DNA of 64,000 bases from Algiphilus sp. (GCA_022763315.1 JALEHA010000098.1:1-64000), one strand, 5' to 3'; shown: positions 49,938 to 59,672, counted from the first letter of the stretch. The notes: generated from the sequence alone by a model not told the origin. A program made the numbers and translations.

Positions 49938-51119
49938 ATGAAGTCACCCGTTGTTGTTGCAGGCGTCGGCATGGTGCCGTTCGCCAAACCCGGCGCCAGC
50001 GCGGCCTACTACGAGATGGGCGCCGAGGCGGCTCGCCGCGCGCTGGCTGATGCCGATCTCGACTACGGCAAGGTGCAGCAGGCCTACGCAGGTTATGTCT
50101 ACGGGGATTCCACCTGCGGTCAGCGGGCGCTGTATCCGGTCGGCATGACCGGCATCCCCGTGGTCAATGTCAACAACAACTGCTCCACCGGCTCGACCGC
50201 GCTGTTCCTCGCGCGCCAGGCGGTGGAATCGGGTGCCGCAGACTGCGTGATGGCGCTGGGCTTCGAGCAGATGCAACCCGGTGCACTGGGCAGCTACTAC
50301 AACGATCGGCCCACACCATTCGAGTCCTTTGACCGGGTCTGCGAAGACCTGGTGGGGCAGCCCGAGGTGCCGCTGGCAATCCGCTATTTCGGCGGCGCCG
50401 GCATGGCGCACATGGACAAGTATGGCACCCGGGCGGAGACCTTCGCCAAGATCCGCGCCAAGGCCAGCCGCCACGCCGTGAACAACCCGGTTGCCCTGTT
50501 CCGCAAGGAGGTGTCGGTGGCGGAAGTCATGGAATCCCCGGCGCTGATCGGCCCGATGACCCGCCTGATGGCCTGCCCGCCGACCTGCGGCGCTGCAGCC
50601 GCCATCATCTGCTCGGAGACTTTCGCCAAGCAGCATGGCCTGGACGCGCGCGTGACCATCGTCGCGCAGTCGATGACCACCGACACGCCAAGCACCTTCG
50701 ACGCGCGCAACATGATGCAACTGGTTGGCAGCGACATGGCACGGGCCGCTGCGGACCAGGTCTACGAGGCCGCCGGCGTCGGTCCCGAGGAGGTCGACGT
50801 GGTGGAATTGCACGACTGCTTCGCCACCAACGAACTGCTGACCTACGAGGCACTGCGGCTGGCACCGGACGGCGGTGGCGAGAAGATGGTGGAGGACGGC
50901 GACAACACTTACGGCGGGCGCGTGGTCACCAATCCCTCCGGCGGCCTGCTGTCCAAGGGGCACCCGCTGGGCGCGACCGGGCTGGCACAGTGCACCGAGC
51001 TGGTCCAGCAACTGCGCGGACAAGCCGAGGCCCGTCAGGTCGAAGGCGCGCGCCTGGCCCTGCAGCACAATCTGGGCCTGGGCGGTGCCTGCGTGGTCAC
51101 GATGTACCAGGCTGCCTGA
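49938..51119 (+). CDS. SCP-x-type thiolase
   Basis: The 393-residue thiolase has the nucleophile Cys82 in NVNNNCSTGSTALF, the pair ELHDCFATNELL and the last motif SKGHPLGATGLAQ. All catalytic elements are present, so it should cleave 3-oxoacyl-CoA. The NNNCSTGS sequence marks the SCP-x branch used for branched and steroid side chains. GAGGAG precedes ATG 49938. It opens an operon with a MaoC pair, SDR and dehydrogenase, all four steps of one beta-oxidation turn. Confidence 0.92.
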   Translation: MKSPVVVAGVGMVPFAKPGASAAYYEMGAEAARRALADADLDYGKVQQAYAGYVYGDSTCGQRALYPVGMTGIPVVNVNNNCSTGSTALFLARQAVESGAADCVMALGFEQMQPGALGSYYNDRPTPFESFDRVCEDLVGQPEVPLAIRYFGGAGMAHMDKYGTRAETFAKIRAKASRHAVNNPVALFRKEVSVAEVMESPALIGPMTRLMACPPTCGAAAAIICSETFAKQHGLDARVTIVAQSMTTDTPSTFDARNMMQLVGSDMARAAADQVYEAAGVGPEEVDVVELHDCFATNELLTYEALRLAPDGGGEKMVEDGDNTYGGRVVTNPSGGLLSKGHPLGATGLAQCTELVQQLRGQAEARQVEGARLALQHNLGLGGACVVTMYQAA

Positions 51120-51131
51120 GCGAGGGGACAC

Positions 51132-51590
51132 ATGATCGATACCAAGCACATTGGTCTGGAGCTCCCGGCCGCCACCTTCGAGGTCGAGAAGGGGCGTCTG
51201 CGCTTCTTTGCCGAGGCCACCGGCGAGACGCGTCCCGAGTATCTCGACGAGCGGGCCGCCAGGGCGGCCGGCTATCGCAGCCTTCCGGCACCGCCCACCT
51301 TTCTGATGGCCGCCGATCTCGACGCCGGCACGACGACGATGCTGCTCGACACCCTGGGCGTGCCGATCGAACGCATTCTGCACGGCGAGCAGAGCTTTAC
51401 GTACCACGCGCCGGTATGCGCCGGCGATGTCCTCAGTGTCGAGGCCAGGATCAGCGACATCTACAGCAAGAAGGGCGGCGCGCTCGAGTTCGTCGTCAAG
51501 GATTCGCTGATCAAGGATGCCCAGGGCCAGACCGTGCTCGAGGTCCGCAGCGTTCTCGTCGTGCGCAACCCGAAGGAGAAGGCGGCATGA
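51132..51590 (+). CDS. FAS1-like dehydratase/MaoC N-terminal-type subunit
   Basis: The 152-residue protein contains EVEKGRLRFFAEATGETRPEY and APPTFLMAADLDAGTTTML, as in FAS1-like MaoC N-terminal proteins. The next gene, overlapping by ATGA, encodes the catalytic MaoC subunit. The pair resembles that at 19403-20424 in arrangement but the order is reversed relative to transcription of the catalytic partner in neither case, i.e. the FAS1-like gene comes first in both. It likely contributes the acyl-binding pocket. Confidence 0.85.
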   Translation: MIDTKHIGLELPAATFEVEKGRLRFFAEATGETRPEYLDERAARAAGYRSLPAPPTFLMAADLDAGTTTMLLDTLGVPIERILHGEQSFTYHAPVCAGDVLSVEARISDIYSKKGGALEFVVKDSLIKDAQGQTVLEVRSVLVVRNPKEKAA

Positions 51591-52006
51591 AGACCCCGCA
51601 TCGTGATGAAGTCGGTATCGGCCAGGAACTGCCGCCGCTGCGGCTCCCGCCCGTGACACGCACCACGCTGGCGTTGTTCGCCGGTGCGTCGGGCGACCAC
51701 AATCCGATCCACATCGACAGCGACTTCGCCAAGTCTGCAGGCATGCCGGATGTGTTCGCGCACGGCATGCTGTCGATGGCCTATCTGGGCCGCTTCCTGA
51801 CCCAGTGGGCCCCGCAGACCCAGCTGCGCCGATTCTCGGTGCGCTTTGCCGCGATCACCCCGGTCGGCGCCAGGCTGACCTGCACGGGCAAGGTCACCGA
51901 ACTCACCGAGGGCGACGGCGAAGCACTGGCGCGGCTGGAGATCGGCGTGATCGATGATGCGGGGGAAGTCAAGCTCGTCGGCGAGGCCCTCGTGGCGTTG
52001 GCCTGA
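51587..52006 (+). CDS. MaoC-type (R)-specific enoyl-CoA hydratase
   Basis: The 139-residue hotdog protein has the hydratase 2 motif LFAGASGDHNPIHIDSDFAK, whose Asp and His are catalytic in (R)-specific enoyl-CoA hydratases. FAHGMLSMAYLGRF follows. It adds water to a trans-2-enoyl-CoA, giving the (R)-3-hydroxyacyl-CoA for the SDR encoded next. The ATG overlaps the stop of its FAS1-like partner. Confidence 0.9.
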   Translation: MKTPHRDEVGIGQELPPLRLPPVTRTTLALFAGASGDHNPIHIDSDFAKSAGMPDVFAHGMLSMAYLGRFLTQWAPQTQLRRFSVRFAAITPVGARLTCTGKVTELTEGDGEALARLEIGVIDDAGEVKLVGEALVALA

Positions 52007-52050
52007 GCCACCCCTTTCCTGTCCGTATAACCAACATTCTGGGAATCAGC

Positions 52051-52875
52051 ATGAAACTGCAAGATAAGGTGGCCATTGTCAGCGGCTCGGGCCGCGGCAT
52101 CGGCCGGGAGATTGCCCTCAAGCTGGCCGCGGATGGCGCGAGTGTCGTCGTCAATGACCTCGACGCCGCCCCGGCGGAAGAAACCGTTGCGGCGATCGAG
52201 GCCGCCGGCGGCAAGGCGGTGGCCTGCGTCGGCAGCGTCACCGAAGCCGGCTTTGCCGAGCGCTTCGTCAACACGGCGATCGAGCAGCTCGGCGGCCTCG
52301 ACATCATCGTCAACAACGCCGGCTACACCTGGGACAATGTCATTCACAAGATGACCGACGAGCAGTGGCACGCCATTCTGGACCTGCACGTGACCGCGCC
52401 GTTCCAGATCCTTCGTGCCGCCTCCGAGTACTTCCGGGTGCAGGCCAAGAAGGAAGCCAAGGAAGGACGCGAAGTGTCGCGCAAGGTCGTCAACATCTCG
52501 TCGATCGCCGGCACCGGCGGCAATGCCGGGCAGGCCAATTATTCGTCCGGCAAGGCGGCGGTGATCGGCCTGACCAAGGCGATGGCCAAGGAATGGGGGC
52601 GCTACAACGTCAACGTCAACTGCGTGGCCTTCGGCCTGATCAAGACACGGCTCACCGAGGCGACCGCCGGCTCGGACGCAAGCATCGACGTCGAAGGCCG
52701 CAAGATTCAGGTCGGCGTAAATCCCGACCTGCTCAAGACCATGGAGGCCATGGTGCCGCTGGGCCGCAGCGGCACGCCGGCCGAGGCCGCCGGGGCCGTG
52801 TATCTGTTCTGCATTCCGGAATCGGACTACGTCAGCGGTCAGACACTGATCTGCGGCGGCGGGTTCTCGATGTGA
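52051..52875 (+). CDS. SDR, FabG-like 3-hydroxyacyl-CoA/3-oxoacyl dehydrogenase
   Basis: The 274-residue SDR has GSGRGIGREIA, NDLDAAPAEET, NNAGYTWDN, NISSIAGTGGNAGQ and the catalytic YSSGK. The Asp after the second beta strand (VVNDLD) indicates NAD(H) preference. It should oxidise the (R)-3-hydroxyacyl-CoA made by the MaoC pair. A 14-residue insertion after SEYFRVQAKKEAK is longer than in FabG. No Shine-Dalgarno sequence is strong. Five bases separate its stop from the next ATG. Confidence 0.88.
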   Translation: MKLQDKVAIVSGSGRGIGREIALKLAADGASVVVNDLDAAPAEETVAAIEAAGGKAVACVGSVTEAGFAERFVNTAIEQLGGLDIIVNNAGYTWDNVIHKMTDEQWHAILDLHVTAPFQILRAASEYFRVQAKKEAKEGREVSRKVVNISSIAGTGGNAGQANYSSGKAAVIGLTKAMAKEWGRYNVNVNCVAFGLIKTRLTEATAGSDASIDVEGRKIQVGVNPDLLKTMEAMVPLGRSGTPAEAAGAVYLFCIPESDYVSGQTLICGGGFSM

Positions 52876-52880
52876 GCGGC

Positions 52881-54032
52881 ATGAACCCGGACCAGGCACC
52901 CTGGATGAACGAAGAGCTCGCGCTGTTCCGCGACAACGTCCGCAAGTTCATCGCCGCCGAAATCACACCGTTCGAGGAGGAGTGGGACGCGCAGCAGTTC
53001 GTCGACCGCGCGCTGTGGACCAAGGCCGGCGCCGCCGGCCTGCTGTGCACCGATGTGGCGGAGGAATACGGCGGGGCGGGGGGAAGTTTCGCCCACGAGG
53101 CCGTGATCCTGCAGGAGCAGGCCCGCGCCGGCAACACCAGCTGGGCCAAGGGCGTGCACGAGATCGTCACCCACTACATCGTCGGCTGCGGCACGCCCGA
53201 GCAGAAGCGGCGCTGGCTGCCCAAGCTCGTCTCAGGTGAGTGGGTGGGGGCCATCGCCATGACCGAGCCGGGCACCGGCTCGGATCTGCAGGCAGTACGT
53301 ACACGGGCCGAGCGCAAGGGCGAGACCTACGTGGTCAACGGCGCAAAGACCTTCATCTCCAACGGCCATCACTGCGGTCTCCTGATCATCGTCTGCAAGA
53401 CCAACCCGGCCGAGGGCGCCAAGGGCGTCTCGCTACTGGTGGTGGAGGAGCCGACCGAGCACCCGGGCTTCCGCTGTGGTCGACTGCTGCACAAGATCGG
53501 TCAGAAGGGTCAGGACACCGCCGAGCTGTTCTTCGATGATCTACAGGTGCCGGCCGAGAACCTGCTCGGCGGTCAGGAGGGGCAGGGTTTCTACCACCTC
53601 ATGAATCAGCTGCCGCGCGAGCGCCTGATCATCGGCCTCGGCGCCATCGCTGCCGCCGAGGCAGCCCTGGAGCACGCGCTCGCCTATGTGCGCGAGCGCA
53701 AGGCCTTCGGCAAGCGCCTGCTCGAGTTCCAGAACACGCGTTTCCGGCTTGCTGAGCGGCACACCGAGCTCACCATCGGGAAGGTCTTCATCGACCACTG
53801 CATCCAGCGCATGCTCGACGGTCAGCTCGACGCGGCGACGGCCTCCATGGCCAAGTGGTGGGGCACGCAGAAGCAGTGCGAGATCGTCGACGAATGCCTG
53901 CAGTTCTTCGGCGGTTACGGCTACATGCTCGAGTACCCCATAGCGCGCATGTACGCAGACGCCCGCGTGCAGAAGATCTATGGCGGCACCAACGAGATCA
54001 TGAAGGAACTGATCGCGCGGACGCTCGAATGA
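52881..54032 (+). CDS. Acyl-CoA dehydrogenase
   Basis: The 383-residue dehydrogenase starts at ATG 52881; a GTG at 52872 that overlaps the SDR stop is also possible. It has AEEYGGAGGSF, AMTEPGTGSDLQAVRTRA, GAKTFISNG, ERKAFGKRLLEFQNTRF, QFFGGYGYMLEYPI and IYGGTNEIMKELIA. The YGGT motif replaces YEGT, as in the long-chain/isovaleryl-type dehydrogenases whose catalytic Glu is on another helix. It completes the thiolase-hydratase-SDR-dehydrogenase operon. Confidence 0.92.
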   Translation: MNPDQAPWMNEELALFRDNVRKFIAAEITPFEEEWDAQQFVDRALWTKAGAAGLLCTDVAEEYGGAGGSFAHEAVILQEQARAGNTSWAKGVHEIVTHYIVGCGTPEQKRRWLPKLVSGEWVGAIAMTEPGTGSDLQAVRTRAERKGETYVVNGAKTFISNGHHCGLLIIVCKTNPAEGAKGVSLLVVEEPTEHPGFRCGRLLHKIGQKGQDTAELFFDDLQVPAENLLGGQEGQGFYHLMNQLPRERLIIGLGAIAAAEAALEHALAYVRERKAFGKRLLEFQNTRFRLAERHTELTIGKVFIDHCIQRMLDGQLDAATASMAKWWGTQKQCEIVDECLQFFGGYGYMLEYPIARMYADARVQKIYGGTNEIMKELIARTLE

Positions 54033-54277
54033 GAGCGGACCATTCCAGGCTGATCCTCTGGTGCCCGTGCCCCCGTGCCGACTGTCCGCAGCTACCAGAT
54101 GGGCGCCATCCACATGCGCCCCCGGCACAGGGATCGTCGCTTCCCGGGCGGCGCATGCACTAGCGCTGTGCGGTGATGCCGGGTGGATTGCAACCGCGCT
54201 GGCGCAGCCTGAGCGGCTGGTCCTGAGCGTGATCGTTCCGAATCCTGCTGATGCAAATGCCGAACTGACGAGATCTG

Positions 54278-55165
54278 ATGGCTGACGAGCATTCGAGTAC
54301 TCCCGCGCAGCGCTCGCTGGCGTTTTCCGGCGCCGGCGGTTTGCGCCTGGCGGCCGAGGCCGTTGGCGGGCGCGGCGCTCCGCCCGTGCTGCTACTGCAT
54401 GGCGGCGGCCAGACACGCCACGCCTGGGCCGGTACTGCGATGCGGCTCGCGGAAGCGGGCTTTCTGGCGATTGCCCTGGACGCGCGAGGTCACGGCGACA
54501 GCCAGTGGGCAGAGGACGGCGACTACAGCGGCGATGCGCTGGCCGCCGACCTGGCGCGCGTATGCGCCTCACTGCATGCGCCGCCGGCGTTGGTCGGTGC
54601 ATCGATGGGCGGCATGGCCTCCATGCTGGCGGTTGGCGAAAGTCCGTCGGATCTTGCGAGCGCTCTGGTGCTGGTCGATATCGCCACGCGGTTGGAACCC
54701 GTCGGTGTGGCGCGCGTGCTCGACTTCATGCGCGCCCATACCGACGGCTTCGCCAGCCTCGAGGAGGCGGCGGACGCGGTCGCTGCCTACAATCCGCATC
54801 ACAAGGCGCGCGGCACAGCCGGTCTGCGCAAGAATCTGCGGCAGCGCACGGATGGGCGTTGGTATTGGCATTGGGATCCGCGCTTTCTCGATCACGCCAC
54901 GCGCTCCCCGGCCGGCGAGGCGCTGATCCCGCAGGAACGCCGCGAGCAGGCCGCCCGGCGCATTCGCATTCCGACCCTGCTGGTCCGCGGTGGATCCAGC
55001 GACGTGGTCAGCCCGGAAGGCGCGCGCGAGCTGCAGCAGCTGATTCCGCAAGCCGAGTTGTTCGACGTGGAGGACGCCGGCCACATGGTCGCCGGAGACC
55101 GCAACGATATCTTCAGTAACGCCGTCATCGGCTTTCTCCGCCGCGAGCTGCCCGCGGGCAGCTAA
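54278..55165 (+). CDS. Alpha/beta-fold hydrolase
   Basis: The 295-residue hydrolase has LLLHGGGQTRHAW (oxyanion region), LDARGHGDSQW, the nucleophile in LVGASMGGMASML, an Asp candidate in RGGSSDVVSPEGA and the His in EDAGHMVAGDRND. The triad is complete. It resembles the haloperoxidase-like and esterase branches. It stands 245 bases from the dehydrogenase gene and 45 bases before the next, so it may belong to the downstream operon. It could hydrolyse an ester, lactone or thioester. Confidence 0.87.
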   Translation: MADEHSSTPAQRSLAFSGAGGLRLAAEAVGGRGAPPVLLLHGGGQTRHAWAGTAMRLAEAGFLAIALDARGHGDSQWAEDGDYSGDALAADLARVCASLHAPPALVGASMGGMASMLAVGESPSDLASALVLVDIATRLEPVGVARVLDFMRAHTDGFASLEEAADAVAAYNPHHKARGTAGLRKNLRQRTDGRWYWHWDPRFLDHATRSPAGEALIPQERREQAARRIRIPTLLVRGGSSDVVSPEGARELQQLIPQAELFDVEDAGHMVAGDRNDIFSNAVIGFLRRELPAGS

Positions 55166-55210
55166 GAACTAAGACCTTACGATCTTCCCCTGCAAGAATA
55201 TGGAGCTTCC

Positions 55211-56365
55211 ATGAATCTCGACTTTTCCCCCGAGGACCAGGCGTTTCAGGCCGAGGTCCGCGCCTGGATGCGCGACAACGTGCCGCCTCAGGAGGGCCCG
55301 TCTATCGGCATTCCCAGCCACAAGGAGACGCAGTTCGCCTGGGAGCGCAAGCTCGGCGCCAAGGGCTGGCTCGCCTACACCTGGCCCGAGGCGTACGGCG
55401 GCCCCGGCTGGACCGCCACGCAGCAGTACATCTTCGACACCGAACGGGCCCTGGCGGGGGCGCCGCCGTCCAGCCCCTTCGGCCTGTCCATGCTCGGCCC
55501 GGTGCTGATGCAGTATGGCAACGAGGCGCAGAAGGAACGCTATCTGCCGCCGATCGCGCGCGGTGAGGAGTTCTGGTGCCAGGGCTATTCCGAACCGGGG
55601 GCTGGCTCGGATCTCGCCGGGCTCAAGACCCGGGCGACGCGCGAGGGCGACCACTACCTTGTCAACGGCCAGAAGATATGGACCACGCAGGCGCATTGGG
55701 CCCACTTCATGTTCTGCCTTGTGCGCACCAATCCCGACGTGCCCAAGCAGCAGGGCATCTCCTTCCTGCTGATCGACATGAACACGCCGGGTATCGAGAT
55801 CCGGCCGATCACCACCATCGACGGTCACCACCACCTCAACGAAGTCTTCCTCACCGACGTCCGTGTGCCCACAGAAAACCTGGTCGGTGAGGAGGGGCAG
55901 GGCTGGACCATTGCCAAGTACCTGCTCACCCACGAACGCACCAGCATTGCCGGCGTGGCCGACAGCTACTATCAGCTCGGACGACTGCGCGACGCGGCGG
56001 CATCCGATGCGGCGCTGGCCCGGGACCCTCTCGTAACCCGCCGCCTGTCGGCGCTGAAGGTCGACCTGCTCGCGCTGGAGTACACCAATCTGCGCACGCT
56101 CGACCGCGTCGCCAAGGGGCAGCCGCCGGGCAGTGAATCCTCCGGACTCAAGATCAAGGGGTCCGAGCTGCAGCAGGCGATCTCCGAGGCACAGATGGAG
56201 CTGGGCGGCCCGGGCGCGCTGCCCTGGCTGTCGGCCGGCGAGGACGTGCACCCGGTGTTCGCGGCCGCCGCACAGCGCTACAACTTCCTGCGCGCCAGTT
56301 CGATCTACGGCGGCAGCAACGAAATTCAGAAGAATGTGCTGGCCAAGCTGCTGCTGCAGCTCTGA
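55211..56365 (+). CDS. Acyl-CoA dehydrogenase, probable heteromer subunit
   Basis: The 384-residue protein has TWPEAYGGPGWTATQ, GYSEPGAGSDLAGLKTRA, GQKIWTTQAHWA and SIYGGSNEIQKNVLAKLLL. These are features of the FadE/CaiA-like subunits that pair with a smaller partner. The next gene, 25 bases on, encodes a second, divergent dehydrogenase. In steroid degraders such pairs form alpha2beta2 heterotetramers with two active sites (ChsE4-ChsE5, ChsE1-ChsE2). This subunit keeps the FAD-binding and SIYGGSNEIQ segments and is the likelier FAD-binding and catalytic half. Confidence 0.9.
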   Translation: MNLDFSPEDQAFQAEVRAWMRDNVPPQEGPSIGIPSHKETQFAWERKLGAKGWLAYTWPEAYGGPGWTATQQYIFDTERALAGAPPSSPFGLSMLGPVLMQYGNEAQKERYLPPIARGEEFWCQGYSEPGAGSDLAGLKTRATREGDHYLVNGQKIWTTQAHWAHFMFCLVRTNPDVPKQQGISFLLIDMNTPGIEIRPITTIDGHHHLNEVFLTDVRVPTENLVGEEGQGWTIAKYLLTHERTSIAGVADSYYQLGRLRDAAASDAALARDPLVTRRLSALKVDLLALEYTNLRTLDRVAKGQPPGSESSGLKIKGSELQQAISEAQMELGGPGALPWLSAGEDVHPVFAAAAQRYNFLRASSIYGGSNEIQKNVLAKLLLQL

Positions 56366-56390
56366 AGCGCAAAACCGCAAGGACACTGAC

Positions 56391-57533
56391 ATGGACTTTT
56401 CCTACTCCCAAGAACAAGAGATGCTGCGCGAGAGTGCGGCCAAGTTCGCTGCCAAGGGCTACGGCTTCGACCGATATCAATCCACGCTCCAGCTCCCCGG
56501 TCACTGCGACGCCACGATGTGGTCGCAGATGGCCGAGTTCGGCTGGCTGGGCTTGCCGCTGCCCGAGGACGCCGGCGGCCTTGGCGGCAGCGCGCTCGAC
56601 GTGTCGCTGATCTGCGAGGCGCTGGGGGCGGGCATGGTGCTGGAACCCTATGTCTCGGGCGCCGTGCTGCCTGGCCACCTGCTGGGGCTGTGTGCGGGGC
56701 AGCCAGATCTGCTCGGTCGTCTGGCCGAAGGCGAGACGCAGCTCGCCGTCGCCTGGGCCGAACCCGGCTCTGCCGAGGACCCGGCCTACTGCGCTACGCG
56801 CGCCGATGCCGATGGCGACGGCTACGTGCTGGGCGGGCGCAAGCAGTGCGTGCTCAACGCACCCAACGCTACCACCCTGATCGTCAGCGCCCGCAGCGCT
56901 GGCGGCGACCATGATCCGGATGGAATCAGCCTTTTCGCCGTCGACCCCCAATCCGACGGCCTTGAGCTCAAGCCCTACCCGCTGATGGGGGGCGGTTACG
57001 CCGCCGATATCCGGCTCGACCAGGTGCGGGTCGGCGCCGCCTCGCGGGTCGGCGCGGCCGACGCCGGCTTTGGGCCGCTGGATGCCGCACTCGACCACGC
57101 CACCGTCGCCGCCTGTGCGCAGGCTCTAGGCGCTATGAGTGCGTTGCTCGAGCGCACCAGGGAGTACCTGCGCGTGCGCAAGCAGTTCGGAACGCCCATC
57201 GGCAGTTTCCAGGCACTGCAGCACCGCCTGGTGGAAATGTTCGTGGAAGTTGAGCAATCGCGTTCGATGGTGATCATGTCCGGCGTGCGCGTGGAAAGTG
57301 CCGAGCCGGCGGTGCGGCGGCGCGCGGTGTCCGCCGCCAAGGCCTACCTCGGGCAGTCCAGCAAGTTCGTCGCCCAGCAGGCGGTGCAGCTGCACGGTGG
57401 CATAGGCGTGACCGAAGAACTCGACGTGGGCCACTACTTCCGCCAGCTCAGTGCTTTCGGCACGCTCTACGGTAGCCGCGAATACCATCTGCGGCGCTTC
57501 GCCGACAACGAGGCCGGGGCTGGGGCCGAATGA
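56391..57533 (+). CDS. Divergent acyl-CoA dehydrogenase, probable heteromer partner
   Basis: The 380-residue protein begins MDFSYSQEQEMLRESAAKFA and follows the dehydrogenase fold with LPEDAGGLGGSALDV, WAEPGSAEDPAYC, RKQFGTPIGSFQALQHRL and QLHGGIGVTEELDV. The FAD-binding TEPxAGSD motif is reduced to AEPGSAED and the C-terminal motif is LYGSREYHLRRF instead of YGGTNEI. Such divergence is typical for the partner of a heteromeric dehydrogenase. With the 55211 gene it probably forms one enzyme for a bulky acyl-CoA. Confidence 0.9.
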   Translation: MDFSYSQEQEMLRESAAKFAAKGYGFDRYQSTLQLPGHCDATMWSQMAEFGWLGLPLPEDAGGLGGSALDVSLICEALGAGMVLEPYVSGAVLPGHLLGLCAGQPDLLGRLAEGETQLAVAWAEPGSAEDPAYCATRADADGDGYVLGGRKQCVLNAPNATTLIVSARSAGGDHDPDGISLFAVDPQSDGLELKPYPLMGGGYAADIRLDQVRVGAASRVGAADAGFGPLDAALDHATVAACAQALGAMSALLERTREYLRVRKQFGTPIGSFQALQHRLVEMFVEVEQSRSMVIMSGVRVESAEPAVRRRAVSAAKAYLGQSSKFVAQQAVQLHGGIGVTEELDVGHYFRQLSAFGTLYGSREYHLRRFADNEAGAGAE

Positions 57534-57977
57534 GCGCAGCCTCGTAACCGCCGCACAAAGAACCAGCACTGCCCCCCATTCTCCCCGAGACCCATGAGGC
57601 CTGTCGCAGCCAGCGGCGCCGATTCGTGCAGAAGGCCTGCGAGTCCTGCATCGGGAGCGGGGAGCGCATGGGGGAGCTGCTGCACGCTGGCGTGGCGAGT
57701 CTGCGCGCCACGGCGCGGCGCTGATGTCGGGAGCATGGGCAGAGGCCGGGCAGCCGTCGGCGGTGGGCGACCCGGCGATGTCGGTTTTGTTGCGGGATCG
57801 CTGCCCCCCCTCCGGGCCTCGCACCCAGGCCGGTGACACCGCTCTCGGCAGTCGCTCCGAGTTCGCTGGCTCGGCCAGCAACATCATCAAGAACCGGATG
57901 GTCAACGCGAGGTGATCCATGTCGACGGAGCCTTGCGCATGGCCACACCCGGAAATCCGCTGAAAGAGGAGGTCGCC
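57534..57977. other. Gap with no intact gene
   Basis: A 444-base interval before the ligase gene. A short plus frame ending GSASNIIKNRMVNAR (57860-57914) faintly resembles a dehydrogenase segment, but I cannot support it. An in-frame ATG at 57912 precedes the ligase start chosen here. Confidence 0.45.
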
Positions 57978-59672
57978 ATGACGTTCCGCTTCACCGCCGA
58001 TCCCATCGTCACGGGCTACCCGTCGACCATGGGTGACGACGTTCAGCTCAACACGACCACGCTGATCCGGCACGCGGCCCGCACGCACCCCGAGCGGGAG
58101 ATCGTCTACCGCACTCCGCAAGGGAGCTGGGACCGCTACACCTATGCGGCGGCGTACGAGCGGATCATCCGGGGCGCCAACGCCCTGCGTGGTCTGGGCG
58201 TTGGGGTCGGGGACCGGGTCGGCATTCTCGACTGGAACAGTCGCCGCCACTACGAGAACTACTGGGCCATTCCGGGCCTTGGCGCCGTGATGGTGCAGCT
58301 CAACCTCCGCCTCGGAGCGGAGGATCTATCCTTCGTCATCCGTGATAGCGGCACGTCCGTCATCTGCGTGGATGAGACGCTCCTGCCGGTCGCCGAAGCC
58401 GTTGCGCCCATGCTGCCCGAAGTGCAGGCCTGGGTGGTCATGACCGACAGGCCCTTGTCGCACATCGAGACCACCCTCCCCAACGTGCACCACTACGAGG
58501 ATCTTGTTGCCGCGGCCAGCCCGAACATCACCTGGCCCGAGCTCGAGGAGCGCTCGGCATACAGCGCGTGCTACACGACAGGCACGACCGGCCGTCCCAA
58601 GGGGGTCTACTACTCCCACCGGGCGATTTCCCTGCATGCCTACGCCATCGCAACGAACATCGGGATGGTGCTCGACGACTGCACCATGTTGATTACCCCG
58701 ATGTTCCACGGTCAGGCTTGGGGTCTGGTGCAGGCGGCGACCCTGATGGCCAACAAGATCGTGCTGCCCGGTCGCTATGTGGCCGAGGACACCCGCCCGC
58801 TGACCGACGCGATCATTGCCGAAGGCGTCACCATCGCCAACGGGGCACCGGCGATCTTCCTGCCGATGCTGGAATACATTCAGACGCTGGATACCAAGCC
58901 CGACCTCTCCCGCTTGCGGATGATGTCCGGAGCGACCGAGCCACCACTGACCATGATGCGCGGCTTCCACGAACTGACCGGCGCTGAGGTCGTCCACGCC
59001 TACGGTGCTACAGAGACCACCCCTCTGGTGACGATCAACCGCTACAAGCCGAGCGTCCGCGAACGCCTCAGCGAGGACGAGCTGTACGAGCTGAAGCGCA
59101 AGCAGGGGCTGCCGGTCGCCGGTGTCGACATCCGGCTCGTCGACGGTGCCGGCAAGGACGTGCCCTGGGACGGCGTCACCCAGGGCGAGATCTGCATGCG
59201 TGGCCCCTGGGTCACCGGGACTTACCACAACATGGCCGAGGCGGACCGCGCCGACCGGTTTCTCGACGGCTACTGGCGCAGTGGCGACGTCGGCACCATC
59301 GACGCCGACGGATACCTGAAGGTGACCGACCGGCTCAAGGATGTCATCAAGAGTGGCGGGGAGTGGATCTCCTCCATCGACATGGAGAACCTGCTCCTCG
59401 CCCACCCGGCTGTCGCCGAGGCTGCGGTAGTCGGGCTGAGCCACCCCAAGTGGCAGGAGCGGCCCTTCGTCCTCATCGTCCCCAGGCCCGGCCGGGAAGT
59501 CTCGCTTGAGCAGGTGCGCATGCACCTGTCCAGTGCGTTCGCCAACTGGCAGTTGCCCGACGCGATCGAGATCGTTCCGCAGATTCCCCGCACCAGCGTC
59601 GGGAAGTTCGACAAGAAGCACATCCGCGCGCTGTACGCCGGCACCTACGGGGGGGAGCAGACGCATGGCTGA
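57978..59672 (+). CDS. AMP-forming acyl-CoA ligase, medium/long-chain type
   Basis: The 564-residue ligase starts at ATG 57978, with GAGGAGG upstream; in-frame ATGs at 57912 and 57939 lack this. It has the P-loop YTTGTTGRPKGVYYSHR (about 200-217), HAYGATETTP, YWRSGDVGTIDADGY, TDRLKDVIKSGGEWISS and the catalytic lysine region PRTSVGKFDKKHIR. YTTGTTGRPKG and KSGGEWISS are typical of medium-chain (AlkK-like) and FadD-like ligases. It should activate a fatty or side-chain acid. The crotonase gene follows within the same operon. Confidence 0.92.
   Translation: MTFRFTADPIVTGYPSTMGDDVQLNTTTLIRHAARTHPEREIVYRTPQGSWDRYTYAAAYERIIRGANALRGLGVGVGDRVGILDWNSRRHYENYWAIPGLGAVMVQLNLRLGAEDLSFVIRDSGTSVICVDETLLPVAEAVAPMLPEVQAWVVMTDRPLSHIETTLPNVHHYEDLVAAASPNITWPELEERSAYSACYTTGTTGRPKGVYYSHRAISLHAYAIATNIGMVLDDCTMLITPMFHGQAWGLVQAATLMANKIVLPGRYVAEDTRPLTDAIIAEGVTIANGAPAIFLPMLEYIQTLDTKPDLSRLRMMSGATEPPLTMMRGFHELTGAEVVHAYGATETTPLVTINRYKPSVRERLSEDELYELKRKQGLPVAGVDIRLVDGAGKDVPWDGVTQGEICMRGPWVTGTYHNMAEADRADRFLDGYWRSGDVGTIDADGYLKVTDRLKDVIKSGGEWISSIDMENLLLAHPAVAEAAVVGLSHPKWQERPFVLIVPRPGREVSLEQVRMHLSSAFANWQLPDAIEIVPQIPRTSVGKFDKKHIRALYAGTYGGEQTHG

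Noticed and set aside
54033..54277. A coding remnant between dehydrogenase and hydrolase genes (segment GTGIVASRAAHALALCGDAG)
   Set aside because: The resemblance to a nucleotide-binding fold is too short and no start or downstream homology supports it.
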